Virus record (IMG/VR): IMGVR_UViG_3300017706_001340
Location: 1 to 64,000 of that record
Direction: 5' to 3' (one strand)
DNA from: a virus
DNA: 64,000 nucleotides
How positions within the stretch are numbered: the stretch's first letter is position 1; each line of letters opens with the position of its first letter. A model generated the notes under the pieces. The model was given only the letters and a program-made list of their open reading frames with translations. It had not been told where the DNA came from and did not search any database. Of the stretch, positions 57,339 through 64,000 are shown one piece after another. Made by a program: the position numbers and the translations under genes.

Positions 57339-57351
57339 ATAAGTATTTATG
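57338..57351. promoter_or_regulatory. Quasi-palindromic bidirectional late box
   Basis: CATAAGTATTTATG: plus strand CATAAGTA (11 nt before the terminase ATG), minus strand CATAAATA (57344-57351, 5 nt before the GTG at 57338). Confidence 0.55.
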
Positions 57352-57356
57352 TTAAC

Positions 57357-59096
57357 ATGTCAACAAAACAAACCACAACACCAAAAAAACCGAAAGTAGA
57401 TCCAAAACATGTATACATGGGTAATCAAAACCTACCCACGAGCAAGGCTGAGTTTGAGTGGACACCTACTATGGTCAGAGATCTTAAGAAGTGCCAGAAA
57501 AACTTACTATATTTCGCTGAAAATTTCTTTACAATCATAAATCTTGATCGCGGTAGGGAGAAGATAACACTATTTAAATGTCAGAAGAAGGTATTACGAG
57601 CACTACGAGACAACAGATTCAACATTGTGTTAGCCTCTCGACAGGTAGGTAAAACGACAATGATGACCATATACACTTTATGGGTAGCTTGTTTCCTCGA
57701 GGATCAACGTATACTTGTTGTAGCAAATAAAGAGCAGACAGCAATAAACATTTTCAAGCGAATCAGACTGGCGTACGAACAACTACCAAACTGGATTAAA
57801 CCTGGTGTAGTTGAGTACGGTAAGACAAGCATGACATTAACCAACGGTAGTAGTATCGGAATCAGCACTACCAGTAGTGATGCTGGTCGAGGTGATAGTT
57901 GTAATTGTTTGGTACTAGATGAGCTAGCATTTATTGACAATCATCTTGTTGAGAGTTTCTGGAAGTCAGTGTATCCGATAATATCATCTAGTAAGAAGAG
58001 TAAGATCTTCATCGCTAGTACACCAAATGGAACAGGTAACTTGTTTCACGATCTATATAGTAATGCAATCCGAGGAAAAAATAATTGGTGTGCGAGTCGC
58101 ATCGACTGGTGGGAAATTCCTGGTAGGGACGAGAAGTGGAAACAGGACACAGTACAGTCACTCGGAAGTACAGACATTTTTGATCAGGAGTTTGGATGTC
58201 AGTTCATAGAAACTGGTGAGAGTGTGTTGGATGAGGAGTTGATACGTAAGAGCTCACTGTCCATACAAGATCCGGAGCATCTATTCGATGATGGTAAATA
58301 TAAAGTATGGTCCTTGCCTGATGAAACACGATCTTATGCAATTGGCGTGGATATATCAGAAGGTGTAGGTGAGGCTGCTAGTGTCATACAGGTAATTGAC
58401 ATAACAGACTTGACAGAGATTGAACAGGTAGCAGTATATCACAGCAATACTATCAGTCCGTACAACTTCACAACAAAATTATTAGAGGTACTACAACAAT
58501 GGGGGTCTCCACCCGCGTTGATAGAGAGGAACAATTGCGGTGCACAAGTTGTAGATACATTAAAGAATGTATATGGTTACGAGAATATAGTCAATTATAC
58601 CCCAAGTAAAAATCAAGCAATTGAACGTCCTGGAGTAATAGCACATACAAACACCAAATATAAAGGTGTTGTCAACATGAAATATTGGTTGAGTGAAGTT
58701 TATTCGGTTGTGTTGCGAGACACTAACACATTAGAGGAGTTGAAAACATTCGTAAGATATCCTAATGGTACATGGAAAGCGATTAAAGGTACAAATGTGC
58801 ATGATGACAGAGTCATGAGTTTGATCTGGTCACTCATGATACTTGAAACATCAATAACCGAACAGTTTTTTGAGATTTTACAGGTGGATAAAAATAACAA
58901 GCCGGCAGAATTAGGTCGTTTGGACTTTGGTTATCGACAGTTCAGTGACACACTCTCACTTTATAGTAACGAGAAACAACAAAATAAATACAGTGCACTG
59001 CCCATATATATGGATAGTGAGAACTTCGATAATACAAGCGAAGCAAACAACCCGGAGCTTGAAGAAATGCAAGAACAAGGATGGACAACAGTATGA
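57357..59096 (+). CDS. 17: Terminase large subunit gp17
   Basis: 579 aa (T4: 610). Walker A LASRQVGKTTMMTIY near residue 92-104, Walker B NCLVLDELAFI near 182-192, coupling motif IASTPNGTGN, and the nuclease half with IGVDISEGVGEA (first Asp), and ERNNCGAQVVDTL; NVHDDRVMSLI holds the late Asp. Packages DNA into proheads. The small subunit gp16 was not recognised nearby. Confidence 0.9.
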   Translation: MSTKQTTTPKKPKVDPKHVYMGNQNLPTSKAEFEWTPTMVRDLKKCQKNLLYFAENFFTIINLDRGREKITLFKCQKKVLRALRDNRFNIVLASRQVGKTTMMTIYTLWVACFLEDQRILVVANKEQTAINIFKRIRLAYEQLPNWIKPGVVEYGKTSMTLTNGSSIGISTTSSDAGRGDSCNCLVLDELAFIDNHLVESFWKSVYPIISSSKKSKIFIASTPNGTGNLFHDLYSNAIRGKNNWCASRIDWWEIPGRDEKWKQDTVQSLGSTDIFDQEFGCQFIETGESVLDEELIRKSSLSIQDPEHLFDDGKYKVWSLPDETRSYAIGVDISEGVGEAASVIQVIDITDLTEIEQVAVYHSNTISPYNFTTKLLEVLQQWGSPPALIERNNCGAQVVDTLKNVYGYENIVNYTPSKNQAIERPGVIAHTNTKYKGVVNMKYWLSEVYSVVLRDTNTLEELKTFVRYPNGTWKAIKGTNVHDDRVMSLIWSLMILETSITEQFFEILQVDKNNKPAELGRLDFGYRQFSDTLSLYSNEKQQNKYSALPIYMDSENFDNTSEANNPELEEMQEQGWTTV

Positions 59097-59674
59097 ATGA
59101 CACTATACAGCAATCAATTTTAAACAAAAGCAAGAAGGATAAATTTGTATTCATCCTCACACTACCTGAGGCTATGAAGGAAATCGCATACACACAATCA
59201 GAGAACCGAGATGATGATCACGTGCTACCTGATACATTACAATTCAGCGTGTATGGCGCTCTGTTACCATCTGTGCGAGTAGATAGTGGGAACATACGAT
59301 ATGGCGGACAAGCTGTGAAGTTCAGTGCACATAGCCGTCCGGAATATGATAATGTTAGAGTAAACTTTACTGTTGACAATAGATTCAACAACTACTGGGT
59401 AATATGGAAGTGGCTAAACATCATGAATGATGATGAATCCGCTGTTTTTATGTCAACACGTGACATAACAACACAAGAATCCATATTTAAACAATATCAA
59501 GGCACAGCAACAATGTATGCACTAGATGAATATAACAAACAAGTGGCAAGATTCGACTATCAGGGGGTTGTCCCTGTTAGTTTAGGTGAGATAGACTACA
59601 ATTACAGGACTACAGACGAGATTGATACCACGTTTGAGTTCTCTTTTTCGAAGCTCACTCCAACTTTGTTATGA
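59093..59674 (+). CDS. Tail-tube-like structural protein
   Basis: 193 aa from the ATG at 59093 (ATGA overlap with gp17; an ATG at 59081 adds four residues). FVFILTLPEAMKEIAYTQSE, GALLPSVRVDSGNIRYGGQA, DNVRVNFTVDNRFNNYWVIW then KWLNIMNDDES, and a closing YNYRTTDEIDTTFEFSFSKL are like gp19-fold tube proteins of marine T4-like phages. It may be a tube end or neck protein. Precedes gp18 and gp19, but is not the main tube. Confidence 0.6.
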   Translation: MNDTIQQSILNKSKKDKFVFILTLPEAMKEIAYTQSENRDDDHVLPDTLQFSVYGALLPSVRVDSGNIRYGGQAVKFSAHSRPEYDNVRVNFTVDNRFNNYWVIWKWLNIMNDDESAVFMSTRDITTQESIFKQYQGTATMYALDEYNKQVARFDYQGVVPVSLGEIDYNYRTTDEIDTTFEFSFSKLTPTLL

Positions 59675-59701
59675 AAATCTTCTAAAAGCTGGTCATGGAT
59701 C

Positions 59702-59709
59702 AATAAATA
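59702..59709 (+). promoter_or_regulatory. Late promoter AATAAATA with normal leader for gp18
   Basis: AATAAATA, then 18 nt with the Shine-Dalgarno AGAGG (59715-59719), 8 nt before the ATG. Confidence 0.7.
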
Positions 59710-59727
59710 ATTCCAGAGGTAACAATT

Positions 59728-62700
59728 ATGGCACGTACAATACAATCACCAGGAGTAGAGGTCAAGGAAGTCGATCTTTCTTTGCGCCCACAATTACCAA
59801 TTGGAACTACGGTATTTATACCAGGTTTCGCTAACCAAGGACCGACAGACGAGTTGCTGACACTCAGCAGTCTGAGCGAGTTTGAGCAGATCTACGGTTT
59901 GCCTCAAAACGCTGCAGAGAGGTACATGTACCACACCGTCAAAGCAGTGTTTCAAAGCCCTGCTAATGTTCTGGTATCCAGGTTACCATACGGTCAAGGA
60001 GCTGGTGCAACTGTTGCTGATAAATACAGTGTTCAAGTGTTCCCCGTTATACCACGTCCGATTATGATTGATCTCGGTGATTACGAAGGTGAGATTAACA
60101 CAATCGCGACAGACACACGAAAAATTGCATGGTATCCAACAGATAGCAGAACATTATCTGCTGAAGGGTCAGATTTCGTGCTACCAGTGGCAGCAACATT
60201 TACAGGAGAAGTAGGAGGAGCTACATATACTATAACAGCTGATGTATCCGGTGAGGAAGGTAACATCACTCTTGTGGGTAACAGTTTATCTTCAGTAGGA
60301 CAACTTATAACTGAATCCGGTGTCTCAGTATCTGTATTAACAGGTGATGATACATACACATTACCAACCGGTGAAAGCATAACCTTAGCAGGTGGTCAGT
60401 CAGGTTTCAGTACCAAAGTAGTACCAACAGATCAATGGATCTTTGGTACATCCGCACCAGCAGGTGATTATACATCAACAACACTTAAAGATGCCGTTGA
60501 TAGTGTGTTGGCATCATTGAGTAGTGTAGAACTTTACGGTCAACCATTAAGCTCATATGCACAAGGTGATACATTTTGGACGGAATCAATTGCAGATGAC
60601 ATATTAAGTGTACCTGCTTTAAAGGCGTATCAAATACCAGAGGTTGCAGAGCTTGTATCTCAGGCTGTTAATGCAGTTGGATGGGATCTAGGATCAAGTG
60701 ACAGGTATTACTTAGGTGAACCTAGCAACATTGAGTTGTCGAATGACGAGTTTCAGAAGACCATCAAAGGTGAGATTAAAATGAAAGAGTCTGAGGCTGG
60801 TAAGCTTGAGAACCAAAAATTCACATCATATAACGACTTGTTAACCAAAGGTGGTGCTGGTCTAATGATTGTCAATGATAAGAAGTTTGTTATTAACGAA
60901 AAATTTGAAGGTTACTACATCGGAGTGAGTGACAACACAAATCTCAATCCAGCAAGTGATTTTGATAGTGTTGGAAAGCTCAAGTCATTGAGTAAGAAGC
61001 TCGGTGGTACCACTGGTGGTTATGTTGATGTACCGGATCAGAGTGATGGTACACGTAGTCGATTGACATTCTCTTTGAGTGCCGGATTTTTGTTCGATCA
61101 ATTTGGAAACAAGCAACAGGTCGGATTAGATGGTAGCATGAGTGAAGTGCTTGAGAATTTGAGTGAGTTTGATTTGAATACTGAAGAGTTCAGCGATGTT
61201 CTAACATTGGCTGTATTCAAAGTGAGACAATCAACATTAGAGCCAGATGCTACCAAGCTAGATTACCTAGTTGCTGACAGCGTTATTGGTAGTGTTAATT
61301 ACTTCAGGGAACGCTTCTTATCAACAGGTGGTACAGCTGTATCATACTACATTGAGAGTGAGGCTGAAAATAGTAATAACTTGTACCTCAAGATGAACGA
61401 GGGTATCGCTAAAACAGCTGGTAACTGGCAAGATGAGAACGGATATCCTACAAGGAAGATACGTATTTTACCTGCTAAGGATACACGATACTACGATGAA
61501 TTGGATGGTGCTGAGCAAGCCGCTCTTCAGGGTGAGACTGTTGAAGAGAAAAAAGAAGTCAATGACTTCAAAGTGAGTCAGAGTTTCCTCAACGGAAAGG
61601 AAGAAGCTGAAGATAGATTGTACATCAAATCATGGCAAGATTTACAGAGAGCCGGTGCTGCTGCTATCAAACATGGTAACAACGTATATCCACACGGAGT
61701 GTATCGCAAGCAAATGGCTGAAGCCAAAGAAACTGGTAACATACCATCAAAGCTTGATCGTATATTTGAGCTTGCTGATAACTTTGACCTGTTTCCGATC
61801 GACATAACTGTTGAAGGTGGTCTAGGTACTGTGTATGTAGGATCAGAAGGTGGTACTAAGGGTCATTTCGATGATGAAGAGTTCTTCCCGATTGGTGAAC
61901 ATGTTGTTAGTAGTACAGGATTGAGTGGAAGTGGTCTGTATCAAACAAAAATAATTGATAATCGTAATGAAATCAAATTCTTAACCGATTATGACACAAT
62001 TTTTGATACATTCAAGAGTTTCAGTCAATTTGCACGTAAAGATAATATTTTTATCGCCGATCCATTACGTTACATATTTGTACAGGGCCGAAATAGTAAA
62101 ACATTGACAAGTAAGCAGCGTGAAGCAGGAGTAAACTTCTCTCAACACATATACTGGCCGTTGCGTCACATGATGACAGGTGGTACCAAGAACAGTAGTT
62201 ATTGTACAACATACGCCAATTGGGGATTCACAAACGATAAGGCCATGAACAGGCCAGTTTGGGTACCAATGAGTGGTTTTGCAGCAGCAGCCATGGCTAA
62301 TACGGACAGTAACTTCTATCCATGGATAGCCCCTGCTGGTTTCACAAGAGGGCTTGTGAGCGGTGTTCAAGATTTAGCGTTTTATCCTAAACAGAAAGAG
62401 CGTGACCAGTTGTACAAAATCGGATTGAATCCAATTGCTAATTTTCCTAATGAAGGATTTGCAATATTCGGTCAGAAAACAATGCAAGCAAAACCAAGTG
62501 CTTTTGATAGAATTAATGTGAGAAGATTGTTCTTGTATCTGCAAAAGGCAGTGATGAACACTATCAAGTACTTTGTATTTGAACCAAACACATTGTTCAC
62601 TCGTACACAAGTTATAAACGTTTTAAGACCTATATTTGAAGAGGTGAAGAACACGCAAGGATTATATGACTATCTATTAGTATGTGATGAGCGTAACAAT

Positions 62701-62832
62701 TCACCTGATGTTATTGACCGTAACGAGCTTGTAGTTGATATTTATATCAAACCTACACGTGCTGCGGAGTTCATCTTAGTGAACTTTTATGCTACCCGAA
62801 CTGGTCAAGACTTCAGCGAATTAGTGTCGTAA
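59728..62832 (+). CDS. 18: Tail sheath protein gp18, enlarged
   Basis: 1034 aa, against 659 in T4. N-terminal ARTIQSPGVEVKEVDLSL then TTVFIPGFANQGPTDELLTL and C-terminal NVRRLFLYLQKAVMNTIKYF and FEPNTLFTRTQVINVLRPIF are typical. About 400 extra residues lie in the middle: an Ig-like Thr/Ser/Gly-rich section (VAATFTGEVGGATYTITADV, residues ~150-230) and further insertions around 340-470. They probably stand out from the sheath surface. Strong RBS and late box. Confidence 0.9.
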   Translation: MARTIQSPGVEVKEVDLSLRPQLPIGTTVFIPGFANQGPTDELLTLSSLSEFEQIYGLPQNAAERYMYHTVKAVFQSPANVLVSRLPYGQGAGATVADKYSVQVFPVIPRPIMIDLGDYEGEINTIATDTRKIAWYPTDSRTLSAEGSDFVLPVAATFTGEVGGATYTITADVSGEEGNITLVGNSLSSVGQLITESGVSVSVLTGDDTYTLPTGESITLAGGQSGFSTKVVPTDQWIFGTSAPAGDYTSTTLKDAVDSVLASLSSVELYGQPLSSYAQGDTFWTESIADDILSVPALKAYQIPEVAELVSQAVNAVGWDLGSSDRYYLGEPSNIELSNDEFQKTIKGEIKMKESEAGKLENQKFTSYNDLLTKGGAGLMIVNDKKFVINEKFEGYYIGVSDNTNLNPASDFDSVGKLKSLSKKLGGTTGGYVDVPDQSDGTRSRLTFSLSAGFLFDQFGNKQQVGLDGSMSEVLENLSEFDLNTEEFSDVLTLAVFKVRQSTLEPDATKLDYLVADSVIGSVNYFRERFLSTGGTAVSYYIESEAENSNNLYLKMNEGIAKTAGNWQDENGYPTRKIRILPAKDTRYYDELDGAEQAALQGETVEEKKEVNDFKVSQSFLNGKEEAEDRLYIKSWQDLQRAGAAAIKHGNNVYPHGVYRKQMAEAKETGNIPSKLDRIFELADNFDLFPIDITVEGGLGTVYVGSEGGTKGHFDDEEFFPIGEHVVSSTGLSGSGLYQTKIIDNRNEIKFLTDYDTIFDTFKSFSQFARKDNIFIADPLRYIFVQGRNSKTLTSKQREAGVNFSQHIYWPLRHMMTGGTKNSSYCTTYANWGFTNDKAMNRPVWVPMSGFAAAAMANTDSNFYPWIAPAGFTRGLVSGVQDLAFYPKQKERDQLYKIGLNPIANFPNEGFAIFGQKTMQAKPSAFDRINVRRLFLYLQKAVMNTIKYFVFEPNTLFTRTQVINVLRPIFEEVKNTQGLYDYLLVCDERNNSPDVIDRNELVVDIYIKPTRAAEFILVNFYATRTGQDFSELVS

Positions 62833-62833
62833 G

Positions 62834-62841
62834 ACTAAATA
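62834..62841 (+). promoter_or_regulatory. Late-like box ACTAAATA with strong RBS for gp19
   Basis: ACTAAATA followed by AGGAGG (62845-62850), 8 nt before the ATG at 62859. Confidence 0.55.
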
Positions 62842-62858
62842 ATTAGGAGGACAAATTT

Positions 62859-63407
62859 ATGCCAGATGTAAGACAGACAATATCAGATTTCTATAGAGTA
62901 GCACAAGAACGGGATTTCAGCCGTGATTTCCAGTTCCGTGTTCTCAATATTCAAAACGGTGACAGTAGTGTTACCATAAATGAGGACGATCTAGTGTACG
63001 CCAAGGGTGGTAGTATACCGGGCCGGACGATCAATGTATCCGAGATACCATTTATGGGACTAAACTTCAGGGTACCTGGTGGAGCCACATATACAGGTGA
63101 GTATACACTCAGCTTTTATAGTGACCGAGTCGATAGCTTGAGAACATTGTTGTTAAACTGGACTAGAGACACATTCGATGATGCGACTAGTACCGGTAAT
63201 TACTTCATTGCAAAAGAAACATCGATTGTTGACTTAGTACAACTAGACACACAGTTGAATCGAGTGAGTCAATACACACTCGTTGGTGCATTTCCTACAA
63301 GTGTTGGTGATGTATCATACGATCCATCTGGTAGTGGTGCTCCTGTTGAGTTTGAAGTCACATTAGGTTATCAATACGTTCGTAACCAGAGCTTCCAGTC
63401 TTTGTAA
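62859..63407 (+). CDS. 19: Tail tube protein gp19
   Basis: 182 aa (T4: 163). SRDFQFRVLNIQNGDSSVTI then IPGRTINVSEIPFMGLNFRV and TGEYTLSFYSDRVDSLRTLL and TSVGDVSYDPSGSGAPVEFE at the C-terminus are typical gp19. Polymerises into the tail tube inside gp18. AGGAGG Shine-Dalgarno. A terminator follows at 63431. Confidence 0.85.
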   Translation: MPDVRQTISDFYRVAQERDFSRDFQFRVLNIQNGDSSVTINEDDLVYAKGGSIPGRTINVSEIPFMGLNFRVPGGATYTGEYTLSFYSDRVDSLRTLLLNWTRDTFDDATSTGNYFIAKETSIVDLVQLDTQLNRVSQYTLVGAFPTSVGDVSYDPSGSGAPVEFEVTLGYQYVRNQSFQSL

Positions 63408-63430
63408 TATTTTTAACATATTATACCATC

Positions 63431-63460
63431 AGAAAGCCGCTTTCGAGCGGCTTTTCTGTG
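63431..63460 (+). terminator. Rho-independent terminator after gp19
   Basis: Stem AAGCCGC / GCGGCTT with loop TTTCGA, extended by AGA/TCT with a one-base bulge, followed by TTTTCTGTGTTT. Confidence 0.75.
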
Positions 63461-63467
63461 TTTGGGT

Positions 63468-63475
63468 ATTAAATA
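63468..63475 (+). promoter_or_regulatory. Weak late-like box ATTAAATA, 9 nt before ATG at 63485
   Basis: ATTAAATA directly after the terminator, before the next structural gene. Confidence 0.4.
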
Positions 63476-63484
63476 TTATTGTAT

Positions 63485-64000
63485 ATGTTTGATGATATTA
63501 GAAGAGTTGGAGAAAAAGTCGATGATTTACTCGGTACAGATATATTCCCGTTTAATTATCCATTCAGTCACACTGAAAACTTCTTACAACATATGGACAA
63601 GTGGGAGTTCGCAATACCAAACAAGTTTTTATGGTTGATTAACATAGAAGAGGCTGTACATCCCAACAGGATGACAAGTAAAAACTTCTCATCACTACAC
63701 CCGATACCCAAATTTATACGCTCTTCTAACATGCACGCTTTGGAACCAGGTGATAATGGTCAACATTCAGGATCCATCAATGCACCCGGTTCACAAACAA
63801 AAGGATGGGACATAGATCAGGCTAGAGTTGAGATAACTCAGGATACATACATGAAGACCGGTGGTGGTAAGCATGGATGCTTGCTTGCTCAAGGTGTAGT
63901 CTTACCAGGTGAAAACTACGAAATACGAGATGTACCCATTCAAAACAACATGGGGTTTCTTCCTGGTAAAGTGGGAGGAAATCGTTCCGGCATGCAACCA
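63485..64000 (+). CDS. Structural protein downstream of tail tube (partial)
   Basis: 172 codons, open to the window edge. It begins MFDDIRRVGEKVDDLLGTDI and has FPFNYPFSHTENFLQHMDKW, EFAIPNKFLWLINIEEAVHP and then SGSINAPGSQTKGWDIDQAR. The beginning looks like a tail protein that contacts the tube, perhaps a baseplate hub or tube-initiator protein; in T4 the portal gp20 follows gp19, and this does not look like a portal. Assignment by context only. Confidence 0.6.
   Translation, partial: MFDDIRRVGEKVDDLLGTDIFPFNYPFSHTENFLQHMDKWEFAIPNKFLWLINIEEAVHPNRMTSKNFSSLHPIPKFIRSSNMHALEPGDNGQHSGSINAPGSQTKGWDIDQARVEITQDTYMKTGGGKHGCLLAQGVVLPGENYEIRDVPIQNNMGFLPGKVGGNRSGMQP

Noticed and set aside
57352-57356. 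tRNA genes in intergenic gaps
   Set aside because: Intergenic gaps in the window are all under about 110 bases, and I found no cloverleaf pattern or TTC-A arm in them.

Overview
The window is a 64 kb piece of a T4-like myovirus genome, probably of a marine Gram-negative host. It carries the T4 replication, recombination and late-transcription core: DNA polymerase gp43, sliding clamp gp45, a gp62-like clamp-loader subunit, helicase gp41, primase gp61, SSB gp32, UvsX, UvsY, UvsW, gp46, gp47, RNase H and late sigma gp55. It also carries T4-type virion genes: terminase gp17, sheath gp18, tube gp19, a probable gp14 neck protein and a gp31/GroES-like co-chaperonin. Many small hypothetical genes are of the kind seen in marine T4-like phages. 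I saw no photosystem gene, integrase, tRNA or CRISPR array, so the host cannot be named. Genes are cut at both window ends.

Layout. 1-8.8 kb (minus): a repeat-bearing fibre-like protein, two large virion-surface proteins (one with a LamG-like segment), small genes, a GroES-like gene, gp62-like and a conserved 194-aa protein. 8.8-16.4 kb (minus): eleven overlapping sugar and glycosyltransferase genes, more AT-rich in the downstream part. 16.4-23 kb: phoH, then QueE, QueD and an NMN-adenylyltransferase-like gene on the minus strand, and FolE2 on the plus strand. 23-29.3 kb: short late units, mostly minus strand, of probable internal head proteins. 29.3-52.9 kb: mainly plus-strand replication and recombination genes (uvsY-uvsW-55-47-46, 43, uvsX, queC-amidotransferase, 41, 32, 45, rnh, 61), with a few sugar genes and one large minus-strand head protein. 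53-57.3 kb: head/neck and hypothetical genes. 57.3-64 kb: gp17, a tube-like protein, gp18, gp19 and a partial downstream structural gene.

Regulation can be read directly. Early or middle genes (gp43, gp61, FolE2, QueC, QueD and others) have sigma-70-like promoters with a TATAAT box, and late genes have T4-type TATAAATA boxes. In both classes the box usually lies only 4-9 nt before the start codon with no Shine-Dalgarno sequence, which predicts leaderless or nearly leaderless mRNAs. Sheath and tube are exceptions with real leaders and strong ribosome-binding sites.

Three themes deserve attention: a complete preQ0 pathway (FolE2, QueD, QueE, QueC) with a class-II glutamine amidotransferase directly after queC, which suggests 7-deazaguanine DNA modification, perhaps deoxyarchaeosine; a family of about 15 proteins whose N-termini look like T4 capsid-targeting peptides ending in (I/L)-x-E, including enzyme-like proteins; and the pervasive predicted leaderless transcription.
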